Below are positions 1 through 12,100 of a stretch of 28,924 nt of DNA, piece by piece. The notes under the pieces are model-generated. The model saw only the letters and a list, made by a program, of their open reading frames with translations, ran no database searches and was not told the origin of the DNA. The position numbers were made by a program, and so were the translations under genes. Within the stretch, counting starts at the first letter, position 1; every line of letters begins with the position of its first letter. Source of the stretch: Pelargonium cotyledonis (taxonomy: Eukaryota > Streptophyta > Magnoliopsida > Geraniales > Geraniaceae); NCBI GenBank assembly GCA_036897625.1, contig JAYMTA010000432.1, forward strand, positions 1-28,924. Direction: 5' to 3'.

Positions 1-1793
1 CATCTATGTACTGTGTTCTTCTATGGAAATATTGGCAACTATTATAGTTATGGCCTCAGTTACATGGCAAGTTCTCATTGTAGGCATTTTGACTATGGTT
101 GCTACACAATATGTTCAGGTGTGTCCAGCTCTGGCCTCTTACTCAAACCAATATCTCTTCTTTACAAGAGGAGCTCATTTTTTTATGTCTTATCTTGTTT
201 GTTTGTGTATTAATAGGGGTACTATCAAGTTTCTGCTACTGAACTAATAAGAATCAATGGAACGACAAAAGCTCCTGTTATGAACTATGCAGCTGAGACA
301 TCAAAACGGAGTGATGACAGTACGAGCTTTTAAAATGGCAGACAGTTTCTTCCAAAACTATTTAAAGCTTGTTGACACAGATGCAAGTCTTTTCTTCCAA
401 TCCAATTCATCTACAGAGTGGTTACTTTTGAGAATAGAAGCTCTTCAGAACCTGACTCTTTTCACTGCTGCTTTTCCGCTTGTATTACTCCCCAAGGGTT
501 ATGTAGCTCCAGGTATCAAATTTGTCATGTAGCTCTGTGATTTTTGGGAAAGTTCAGATTGTAGAAAGATGTTGATTATGTTTCTTCGAATTTTCCTTCA
601 GGGCTTGTGGGGCTATCTGTGTCTTATGCTCTAGTACAAACGGGTACTCAGGTTTTTGTGACTCGATGGTATTGTAGCTTATCAAACTATATCATTTCCG
701 TTGAACGAATCAAGCAGTTCATTCACATACCACCTGAGCCTCCAGCAGTAGTTGAGGACAAGAGGCCAGCATCTTCATGGCCCTCCAAGGGAAGAATAGA
801 GTTGCAAGCTCTCAAGGTAAGGAAGACGGAACTAGAGTCATTCAGAAACTTTCTTAGCGAAAATTGCCTTTTTTTCACTCAGATCTAATCTGATGTTCAT
901 ATCAGATCAAATATCGTCCAAATGCTCCTCTTGTTCTCAAGGGGATCACTTGCACATTCAAGGAAGTGGCAAAACTACACTGATAAGTGCCTTGTTTCGT
1001 TTAGTAGAGCCCGAAAGTGGAAGAATCCTTATAGATGGTCTTGACATATGCTCAATAGGCCTCAAAGACTTGAGGATGAAGCTCAGCATCATTCCTCAAG
1101 AGCCAACTCTTTTCAAGGGTAGTATCCGAATGAACTTGGACCCTCTTGGCCTCTACTCTGATAACGAAATATGGGAGGTGAGTGAACCATATGGTTATAG
1201 TCTTGGTACTAAGTTTTTCGCAGCATGTAAAATGTCAACTTCTCATTTTGTAGGCTTTAGAGAAGTGTCAGCTTAAGGCAACAATCAGCAACCTACCTAA
1301 TCTGCTAGACTCATCTGGTGAGTCCAACACTCTTAACTTATGTTTCGCCGTTTCTATTTAGAGCTAGCATCCACTAAGTACTGTTTAATGATTCTTCGAT
1401 CAGTGAGTGATGAAGGAGAGAATTGGAGCGCGGGTCAGCGCCAACTCTTCTGTCTTGGAAGAGTCTTATTGAAGAGGAACAGAATTCTAGTTCTTGATGA
1501 AGCCACTGCTTCAATAGACTCGGCGACTGATGCCATTTTGCAGAGAATTATCAGACAAGAGTTTGCAGAATGCACTGGTGACTGTGGCTCACAGGGTTCC
1601 AACTGTTATAGACAGTGACATGGTCATGGTCCTCTCCTATGGTAAGCCTCCATGTTTTTAACATCTTGCAATGGCAATGGCAAGTATTGAACTCAAGAAA
1701 TGAGCTCATTTTGTTTATGGCTTTTCTCTGAATATTTCAGAGAAGCTTCTGGAATACGACGAGCCTTCAATGATGGAAATAAACGGGGATTAA
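1..1793 (+). pseudogene. ABCC8: ABCC8-type ABC transporter, 3' part, disrupted (pseudogene)
   Basis: Plant ABCC (MRP) full-length transporters export glutathione and other conjugates, mostly at the vacuole. This is the last part of TMD2 and the whole of NBD2; the gene runs off the left edge. Readable exons: <2-118, 217-512, 602-816, 906-1177, 1254-1317, 1404-1641, 1741-1793, with standard splice sites. Recognisable blocks are [26 protein letters not shown], the remainder of Walker A (GSGKTT), the Q-loop region ([12 protein letters not shown]), the signature (WSAGQRQL, normal for this plant group), Walker B ([13 protein letters not shown]) and the H-loop (VAHRV). Three lesions break the frame: one extra A near 303-306, leading to TAA at 331; a deletion of about 34 bp near 962 that removes the start of Walker A; and two missing bases near 1576-1582, leading to TGA at 1616. 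A TAA at 1791 also ends the protein somewhat early for the family. The family assignment is firm. Loss of function is inferred, and the small indels alone could be sequence error. Confidence 0.87.
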
Positions 1794-3145
1794 ACACAAA
1801 ACCCATAATCAGATTGAGTCTTAAATTTAGAGAAGAAATGAAGAAACTTAGCTCTTGATGTGCTCCAAACTTTGGCTTTTAATTTCTTCAACTTGTATCA
1901 CCCATGATATCAAGAGAGAGAGAAACGGAAATGGCAAAGAAAGAGATTGGAGCTGCTCTGCTCTTTTTCCTTCTTCAGAGACGGTGGTCAATCACCAAAA
2001 TGAAAAGGAAGGGTTATTAAACCCTTCATGCCAAAATTGACCATTTTGCCCTTTGCTAATGGGCTAAACCAATTGGACTAGAAACCAATATAAGTGTAAC
2101 AAATTAATGGGCTAAAGGCCCATTAATACCACCGTCGTCATCTCTCTCTTTAGTCAGACCCGTGATAGGAAACTCGCTGACTACGAAATGGGCTACAAGT
2201 TGGGTCCCGAATGAATAAACCTTATCTATCACAGTTTATTCTATTTTTTTTAATACAAATCAATTCCACTGAACGGTTCGGTACACAAAACATGAATGAT
2301 ACGATATGTGTACTAATAATTAAACAATGCTAATCCACAAATATCACAAAATAATCCAACAAGTATCACTCTCGGGATCTGAGAACTTGAAGCTCTTCCT
2401 TGGATACTCTCACAACCTATAATTTAGATATCTTCATACTCTTGCTCTACTTCTTACAAGGAAGATGAGGACTCAAAAGATGACTTAGTGGGTTAAGGAT
2501 GGTGATGTTAGGATGATGACATGGATGGATGATGTGGAACAATGATGTGGCATAGATGCTGACGTGGAGGTAATCTACTAGAGTAAGTCAGTTGAGCCAA
2601 ATTAATATTTTTTAAGTATAAAGTTTAAGCCTAATGAAACAAATTAGGTGAGGGCGTCTCAAATTAATTTATTTTAATAGTTATTTGCAAATCAGTTAAA
2701 CTATACAACATGAGTGAGATCTCTAAGAAAATTCTAAAGCGCTTAACTGTTTGGCTCAACTTGCTTTGTTATTTTCATTCTCGTGCAAATTAAAGTGACT
2801 ATGAAGTTGTAATCCTACTAACAAAAACAAAAAAGAATCTAAGACAAAAACGACAAATATATGTTACCATTAAAGGCGGAAACGACAGTCGTTACGATCC
2901 CCTTTGAATTTACAAAGAAAACACAGCGGTTTACAGAAATGACAAGAACACGTCATAGGAGACACAGCAGAGAAGCCATTATTGTCTCTCACCACCACCC
3001 GTCTCGCCACATAATCTCACCTTCCCGAAACCCACAATTCCCTCGAGAAATATACCAGTTCAGCTCTCAATTTCATCGTTTTTTTACTCCCAGATTCGCT
3101 GTGTCGTCGTCTGCTGCTGCTACTGGTCGCGACGTCCACACACAT
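1794..3145. other. Intergenic: ABCC8 3' flank and FKBP promoter/5' UTR
   Basis: No gene is seen. The ABCC8 relic's former 3' UTR probably occupies the first few hundred bases. AT-rich sequence follows, with a GAT/ATG-rich low-complexity patch around 2500-2560. The reading frame of FKBP exon 1 is open upstream to 2861, but those codons (rich in T, R, H, S and P) do not resemble the family, so this part is taken as 5' UTR. Confidence 0.6.
2104..2126. promoter_or_regulatory. Inverted GGGC/GCCCATTAA element (site II/UP1-like)
   Basis: Two perfect 9-bp inverted arms, TTAATGGGC and GCCCATTAA, flank TAAAG. The right arm contains GGCCCATTA, which matches the plant UP1/site II type of promoter element found in genes of growing cells. 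A second AATGGGCTAAACC lies near 2057. The site is about 1 kb upstream of the FKBP start codon, so a promoter role is only a suggestion. Confidence 0.25.
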
Positions 3146-6100
3146 ATGGGGACGACGGAGAGAGGGACCAATGTGTCTCGCATTGTCGACGAGGACGACC
3201 TCGATGAAGAACCTGGCGAGGTCATCGAATCGGCTCCTCCTCTCAAGCTCGGCGAAGAGAGGGACCTCAATTCCTCTGGTCTCAGAAAGAAGCTCCTCAA
3301 GCGTGGCCATGGCTGGGAAACCCCAGAATTTGGGGACGAAGTTACTGGTACTCTCTTTCTCTCTGTATCCACTCATACATGTTTATAAATATGTGTATGG
3401 ATATGGAAATATGTATTGCTTATGAGTTTTGAAGTTTACTTTCTGGCAAGTGTATTTGGTGGATTTCACTATTTTATTGGTACCTTGCATCTAATGTCTT
3501 TGTGCTTGATTTTGTGGAGGAGATTAGAGAATTGGGAAATGCCTAAAGCAGAGTCATTTTTGTTTATTCTGTTGTTGTTTGCTTGGTTTGATGCAGTTCA
3601 TTTTGTGGGTACCCTGCTTGATGGGACTAAGTTCTATTCCACCAGAGATAGGGATGAGGCATGGACTTTTAATCTTGGTCATGGTGAGTTCTTGATATTT
3701 GACTATTTAATCATTGTGGGGTTGCTTTTTGAGCTTAATTGATGTGTTGATGAGCTTGATACAGGTGATGTGGTTGCTGGTTTAAGTCAAGGGATTATTA
3801 CTATGAAGAAGGGGGAATGTGCACTGTTCACAGTGCCTGCTGAATTGGGTTATGGAGATTCAGGACGTGAAGGCGTTCCTCCCAATTCCACCATTCTGTT
3901 TGAAGTTGAACTCGTTTCATGGAACACGGTGGTGGATATCTGCAAGGATGGCGGACTAGTAAAGAAAATTTTGGAGAAGGGAGAGAGGAACGAGCGACCT
4001 AGTGATTTAGATGAAGTTCTTGGTATGTGTATTGCTTATTTTGTAAATTGGATTGCTCTTTCTTCACATTCAATAACCGGAAGACTGTTGTGTCAAATTC
4101 ATTCTAGTTGTTCTTGAGGTATATACCTGTAAGAGCAACTAGCAAGCAAAAATCACTTCTATTTGTAATGCAGTGAAGTATGAAGCAACTTTGGTTGATG
4201 GTACCATTATTGCAAAAACACCCGAAGATGGAGTTGAATTTTATGTAAAAGATGGTAAGTTCAATTGACAATAAAGACTTTTGTGATATCTGTTAGACAA
4301 TGTAGATGATGTCCTCTTTACAATGCTAGTTTTTGGTGATTAATAATGTAATTTTCTACAGGTCATCTTTGTCCAGGGTTGCCAAAAGCTATCATGACCA
4401 TGAAAAGGGGAGAGAAATCCCAATTAATTATTCAACCGCAGTGTATGCATCACATGTATTAATTGCACATCTCTTATACAAAAATTTATAGATCCTTCAA
4501 GGGTTTGGTGTATATGTTCTTATATGAAACTCCTTTGCAGATGCTTTTGGAGAGGAGGGGATAGATGGAAACAATGGTTTCCTTGCTGTCCCACCAAGTT
4601 CTGTGCTGAATGTCGACCTAAAGTTTGTATCCTTCAAGCCTGTCATTGATGTTACTGGGGATGCCAAGGTATTCAAAAAAATCTTGAACGAGGGGGGAGA
4701 CAATGTTGTTGCAAATGAAGGTGCTACTGTAACTAGTAAGTATACTACTAGTTACAAATTTGACTGGAAATGGAATGATAGTATGAGTATATGGTCTTGT
4801 GGTAAGATTATTACAGATTTACTAGGAGCTTTGAGCATGGCTGTTAGAACTATGTGAACCTCTTGGTTCTAACCTCTGTTTGATTTGGGTTAGCCCTAAA
4901 ACGGTTTGAACCAGAGGGTGAACTGTTAGTTGAATGGAACCATGTAATGACATTTGGTAGTCTTACAACTTCGATATAGGAACAAGTAAATTACTTGGTT
5001 CAACTCTTTTACTGGCTTCATATCAACTAGCTAGCCCAACGTCATTTCTCTTATACAACACATTACTAGTATAATCTTAATTGAGAGTCCCTATGTATTT
5101 TAAAAAATCCTCTTTATATACTAAAATATCCACCCTGTAGTTTTATAAAAACAAATCAGGTTATGAAAATGTTGTCTCTCTGTTGAAAAGGGAAGTGATG
5201 TTAAACCGTTAAAAAACAATTCAAAGCTAAGATAGTTGATACTTATACAGGATTTTAGTATGCACCATTTCAAGTAAGAGAATACAATTCATGAGAGTGA
5301 AAAGCTTTGTATAAGAAGGAAGAATGACTACTTTTGCCTATGTTAGAGGTTGCTCATTGGAAGAAATGAGCTAAGATGAGACACATTTCAATGATGTTAC
5401 AGGATCAACAGAAAAGTGAGATATTTCATGTGTAGGGTGGTGTTAATAGAAAGAGTTCTCTTTGGCTATCTATCTACTTTGAAAGCTTGAAATTATACAA
5501 AATTACTATTGCAAGGTTGGAAGAGAAGAAATTCTATTAGTTGGCATATAGGTAAGAAATTGCGCTTCTTTGCTTTAGGAAATCCCCATCACCATATGGA
5601 AAACTCTTCCTTGTCAGATAAAAGATTATTCGCTTTTGAATGTTCTAGAGAGAAGAAAAAAAGTGATATCAATGTAGGTCGTCATATGATATAACACAGA
5701 TTGCATGGTCATACAATTTATGAGAGTGAAAGGCTTTCTATAAGAAGGAAGAATGACTACTTTTGCCTATGTTAAAGGTTACTAATTGGGAGAAGTGAGC
5801 CAAGGTGACTTCACACATTCCAATGATGTTGAACAAAAAAGCGAGATAGTCACATTTAGGACGGTGTTAATAGAAAGAACTATCTTTTGCTATCTTTCTA
5901 CTTTAGAAGCTTTAAATTATTTGGAATTACTATTGCAAGATTGAAAGAGAAGAAATTCTATTATCTAGAGTAAGAAACCCGCTTTCCCGCTTAAGGAAAT
6001 CCCCATCCTCACTATGGAAAACTCTTCCTTGTCAAATCAAAGATTATTCGCTTTTGAAAGTTCTAGAAAGAAGAGAAAAAACTGAGTGATAGCTACATAG

Positions 6101-9100
6101 GTCGTTATATGATATAACACATATCGCATGATATCTTGTGGGCAATCGTAAGTTCTAATCTGGTCTCTCAATGTGAAATCACTTAGGTAATGACATTGTA
6201 ATGGTTTGACGTGGGAGACGAAGACGTGAACATGCACTAGGGGGCCGTCGTGCCTTGAAAGTAGGTTATATCCTAAGGATGCTTATTGAGCCGACAAGGC
6301 AAATGTTAGACAGTCGCGAGAAAAAAACGATGGCTTTCAAGGTTCCACCATTCCGCTGGCAACTTTCAAAATTAAATCTTTGTTATTATTTTTTGATAGC
6401 AGCACAACCTCTCTCTGGTGTCATTGTCTTCTTAGCTTTATGTCTTTCAAAATATTCACTATGAGATCAGGTATGTACATCACACTAAAAAAGTTAATAT
6501 ATATAAGTATGACATACCTTTCTAATTATATGTGATGCACGCTTTTCCACCCTATATGTATCACAAACCATTCTTGTCATCGTTCATAGGCAATTTGGAT
6601 AAATACGCTTGAAGTTTTGCCGGTTTGTGCCCCGAACCATAACTCTTTTAGAACGAAGATATTTATAAAAGTGAGTACGTGTTAAGTGAAGTCCAATGCG
6701 TTGCACTAGAATTCTCCGGTGTGGGAGTAAGAACTATAGAGAGTGAATCAGACTTAGCAAAATGTAGTGCTTATAGTGAATGAAATGTGTGAAATGATAA
6801 ACCTTGTACCCAAGCGGAAATTTATCAGGAACTTGCTCATCTATGATTGGTTGAGATTATGTGGCTCCTTAAGTGTGATTGTTGAGATGTTGTGGCTCCT
6901 TAATTGTGATTTGTTGAATTACCTAAGATAAGTATAGCATGGATACGTCAAATCTACACGAATTAAGTTGGACTTGATCATGAAGCTGACTTGATCATGA
7001 TCTTGAAAGATATTTGAGCCTTAAAATATTGATCCAAAAAGTACATGTAGCATTGGTTGCCTCTTCCATTCCTAACATATGAGATTTATTGAAGAGAGTT
7101 GGAGTATAATTTGCTTTGTCTGTAATACTTTTGGACTTTTGAAAATTTTGAGTACATTAGTGAATTTTGCGTGGTCATTGGAATAAATAAAATATTTTTG
7201 TCAATATTATTTTTTCTAGACACCTTGGTCATCCCATTAATCATTGCACAAATACGAACGCCAGAACATTTTGTATGAGATATGGTACAACACGAAGGTG
7301 GCGAAACATAATTTCTTATATAAACATGTATACACACACATATATGATACAATGCAATTAAAAGAAATAAATAAATATCATATACATATAATTATATAAC
7401 ATTGGAATCATTGTGAGCACGTTGTCTCCTAAGACAATCCAAAAGGATAGTTGCTTTCGCAATGTCATGCCGTTTGCTAGGGTGTGAACCCTCAACCCCT
7501 GATATACACATGGTTTGACCGACATGGGGGTTTAGATTTTGGGCTCCATCTATCTTATCAAAAATAAGATCTTCCGCTTCTCATAGGTCCCATATGGGAA
7601 AGTAGGACAACTAGAGCTTCCATCAGTGTATTGTTAGTTCGCTTCCTCCCTTGCCGTTTGATGTTGACCCTAAGGTTATTGCTGACCTGGAGTTAGATGA
7701 GTATGACAAGGAGACACATCAAATCTTGCTCAACAACCTTGCTCTAGTAAAACGGTTTTGATCCCATTTTCCACTTCCTTGTGGATGTCAAATAATATGC
7801 GGGAATTGCTTGGAGGTATCTATTTGCTAATTCATCATGAATATCTCATGTGGACCTTCATAGAGGTATCTATTTATGGTTTGATGATTACCCATGCTTC
7901 AAGGAGTGTGTGAATTTCATTTGCACAGATCCTGAGACAATTGAGAACATGGTCGATAAGTCCCATGGATCACGAATTGGGCTCTTTGCCTTGACCAAGC
8001 GGTTAGGTGGTCACGCAGTACTATTTCTGTCTGATCATCTCGTTGTGTCAGGGATCCCGATTGGGGCAAGGAGAATCATACGGCTTTGAATAGTCGCCCG
8101 AGGGAGGTGCAGATTTCCAAACTCAAGCGTCAACACCGAATGCTATTGGATACCAACAATATAAGTTTATAACCAAATTGATGCACATTCTTCCACCCGA
8201 TTTGTATCATAAACTGTTTTTGTTGTTGTCATGCGACAATATGGATGTAAACACCTAAGATTTTGCCAGTTCATGCCTTAGACCATCCTCTAATGGTTAT
8301 GCAATCTGGAAATCTTAACAAAAAAAGTACGTGTTAAGCGAAGTCTAGTGCGTCACACTAGAATTCAGCTATGGTGTGTGAGTAAAAACTCTAGAGTCTA
8401 GAGAATGAATTGAAAATGTTAAATGTGAAGTGTGGAGTGAATAATTCTTTTTACCCAAGGGGTATTTATAGGATAGTTGTTCATCTCTTCTTGGTTGTTG
8501 TGATATGGCTTCTCTATTTTGATTGGTTGGATTACTTCTAAGATAAGTATGATCTAGTTACATCGAATCTATACACGAATCAAGTTGGGTTTGGTCATAA
8601 AGCTGGGCTTGATCATGATCTTGCGAGATACGCGGGCCTCAAATTATTAACGCAAAAAAATACATGTAGCATCAATATGTAGCTCACTTTTTGAAATCAA
8701 TTTTAGGGATCATACGATTCACGATTCGATATGGTTCACAAATCACAAAATAGCTATGACTGTTCATGATATGAACCTTAGTCGACATGCAGCAAGGATA
8801 ATGTGATCAGGCCCACTTGCGTATTTTACACTTCGTACAAAATAATCTTTTGTTTTTGAACTGATGTATCGAATTTGGTTCAATATTGCCTCTTACCATA
8901 AGCTGGAAATCGTATGAACACATAATGACATTGACACATACATATTACAAACACAAGCCGTTTCACTTGCACTTTGCATACCCGTAAGTTCTTTTAAGTA
9001 GGAACTAATAATTACTTAACTGCGGGGCAAGTGAAATTGTGAAATTAGGTTGCTGGGGATCATTCGTATGGCTTATCGTGAATCCCCGATTTGTAAATTG

Positions 9101-12100
9101 TTCCATTATATGATTTCCCACTGAAATCATTTCAATGTGCTTATATCTTCATTTGTCTACAGTTAGCTATGTGGCTAAGCTAGAAGATGGTACTGTATTT
9201 GAAAAAAAAGGCCTCGATGGCGAACAGCCTTTGGAATTTATCACAGATGAAGGTTGTTTCGTAATATATTTCATATTTTCTTTTTTTAATGTTATTTTAT
9301 TGCTTTTCTCTGATTATCATGAATATCTCTTTAAAAATGTTTGCACTTTGTTGTGTATAGAACAAGTAATTGCTGGTCTAGACCGAGCAGTATCAACGAT
9401 GAAGAAGGGAGAGCGGGCATTGGTAACAATAAATCCTGAATATGGATTTGGTAGCACTGAAGTAACTCGGGATCTTGCTACGGTCCCACCTTGCTCAAAT
9501 TTAGTATATGAAGTTGAAATGTTAGATTTTATCAAGGTAATAACCAAAGTGATCACATGGTAAACTTGAAAGGCGATGTTCTCATGTATTTTGGTTTTCT
9601 GAATTCAAATTCCAAATAGTGTTATTGAGGTTTGATTTGTTCTCAAAAGTATCAATTACTTTTTTTAGGCTATGAATCTGCCCTATTAGATAGATAATAT
9701 GTTAAGGCTTGTTTAGCACAGTTCTTGTTTTCTCCTTCCTAAGCAGATGTCATCTCCAATTGAAACAAAACTGTTAGGGCAATACCTTTCTGTTTTTTTG
9801 GTCTCTATTTCTGTAATGTATAGGTTTGACTTAATTAATACTATTACTTTTTTAGCCATAAATTTTGTTAGCTCCTCATTTGGTGACCCTAATATGTGTA
9901 TATTGTATCATTTACTATGTAATATCTTACATTGATATTCCAAATGTACTTACTATAATGTATATGCAGTACTTACTGTCCTTGGATTATCTAATTTAAT
10001 GTTGATTCCCTCTAACATCATTGTGTTTGTCAAAAAGGAGAAAGCGCCTTGGGAAATGAGTAATCAGGAAAAAATTGAGGCAGCTGGTAAGAAGAAAGAA
10101 GAAGGAAATTTGTTATTTAAAAATGGGAAGTATCAGCGAGCAGGGAGAAAGTATGATAAGGTAGAACAGGTCATGATTTGCTTGAAAGGGATGTTTTTAA
10201 GTTTTATCCTATCTTTGCTTGAACTGAATGTTGTTATGTCTCATGCTATCTTTACCTATATGAATACTGGTTGTGTTGTTTATTATGAACTTTCAGGGTG
10301 CAGACTATGTTGGTGAAGATGGGTCTTTTGGGGATGATGAGCACAAGTTAGTAAAGGCATTAAGAGTGTCTTGCTGGTTGAATGGAGCAGCTTGTAGCCT
10401 CAAGCTAAATGACTTTCAGGGAGCAATTGCATTGTGCTCAAAGGTAAGGTGTGAGAGGTTCCAAGCTATGCATGCTTGTAGACTCAAGCAATAGTCTGTG
10501 GCCAACTTGAATACCTTTTTTTTTCTTTTCACTAAGGGAAATTATATATTTGTGGAAGTAGGTTGAGTGAACATAGAAATTAATGTTCTTGAGCGAAGAC
10601 ATGTTCTTATTAACATTCTGCAGTTTGAGTCAATGGATGAGATTTAAGAAGTCAGAAAAGTAGAGTGAATGGAAACATCATAATGATCTGGTCCGAGTTA
10701 CCAAATAGTATATAATAAACTGTGCTTTGAGCTTGCAACCCAAGAAGCTGGTGATGAATTTCTGGTCAGAAATTAACTAATCTGCTTCACCTTATGGACC
10801 CCTAGCTTGACCTGACTTGAATATTTATTTCTCTGTCATTGTTCTTTTGCTACTATAAATAATGGCTGATTTCTAATTGTACATCAAGGTAACAAACATT
10901 ATTTTCACAAAAAATTGAAATATATGAATATCTAAAAAGGGACAAACCACTGCTTTTCTTTTTGGCTTCTGTAGAGGATATGAAAAATGCTAATGGTCAT
11001 ATTGATGTATAATAGAAGGCCTTTATATAGTGTATTATACAAGACTTGACTCAAAACTAAAATAGGAAATAGCCTAGGTTAAGGCTTAATCTATGGAACT
11101 AATTGAGCTATTCAAATAAGGTGTACATAAACAAATTCCTTGTATTATGGGATTCTAAATATCTCAACAGCTTCATTTCCAACTCGTCCTTTTCTTTTTG
11201 TTTCCTTTGCCAATAAATAGGAGCTTTATCTTAGTATTGCAGCCTACCTGTCTGTTTGCTACTGTTCTTTAGCAATTAGCAAAGATCAGCTTCTGGATTT
11301 ATATTGTTTTTTTATCAGCTTCTAGATTTATATTGTTGATAGACATGTCATCTTATATTACAAATATTGATCTTCTACAGGTACTGGATATTGAGTTCCA
11401 CAATGTGAAAGCTCTTTATAGGAGGGCACAAGCTTATATGGGAATTGCAGATTTGGTCTTGGCTCAATGGGATATCAAGAAAGCTCTTGACACAGATCCT
11501 GATAACAGGTCAGAGGGTTTGATTAACCTCTTTACTAGATGTTCACTTTATTATGATATTTGTTGCATTCTCTGTAGCTTTGAGTTGTTCTTTGTCAGGG
11601 AGGTGAAATTACTACAGAAGAATTTGAAACAACTTCAAACCGAGAGCAACAAGAGAGATGCAATACTGTATACCAATATGTTTGCACTTAAGGACTCAAC
11701 TGGCTCGAGTAAGGTAATTGATTTAACTTTTTCACTTTTTTTATTATTATTTATTTATAAAGAAATTGAAATTTTGTAATGCACTGTTTGGTATTGCTAT
11801 GTTATGAATATTCTTCTTGGTTTTGGAGTTGCAAGAAGGCATGAAAATTGAGCATTTGGTTGTTTAATGGAAGAACAAGTTCTAGTTTTATTAATGATTT
11901 CCATTTTTGAGTTATGTGTGCATAATCCTTGATAACTGCTTCATCTTATCATAGTGAAAACGCTAAAGATCAGTTAATTTGGTCTTCCCCCTTTTCAACC
12001 AATTGAGGGTCACTTGTATCTGTTTATTAGGTAAAATGAAACATAGAAGTTGCCAATTAGCGAAAAATGCTATGACCCATAAGTATTTGTGTTTTTCGGA

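Larger units (their letters stand above)
4736..9162 (+). other. FKBP intron 6, 4.4 kb, filled with repeats
   Basis: The donor follows codon 301 (ACT A|GTAAGT) and the acceptor is CTACAG at 9162. Other introns of this gene are about 80-940 bp. It holds the tandem duplication at 5280-6130, the LTR-like direct repeats at 6533-7056 and 8179-8676, and short coding-like relics between them. No complete transposase or reverse transcriptase was found. Confidence 0.8.

Noticed and set aside
3022..3046. Heat-shock element (TTCCCGAA plus nearby TTC/GAG) upstream of FKBP
   Set aside because: Only two good inverted nGAAn units lie next to each other; spacing to a third is wrong, so no perfect HSE is claimed although the family is often heat-induced.
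3017..3376. Minus-strand open frames of 99-119 aa over FKBP exon 1
   Set aside because: They lie opposite a well-supported exon, have no family features, and are explained by the codon composition of exon 1.
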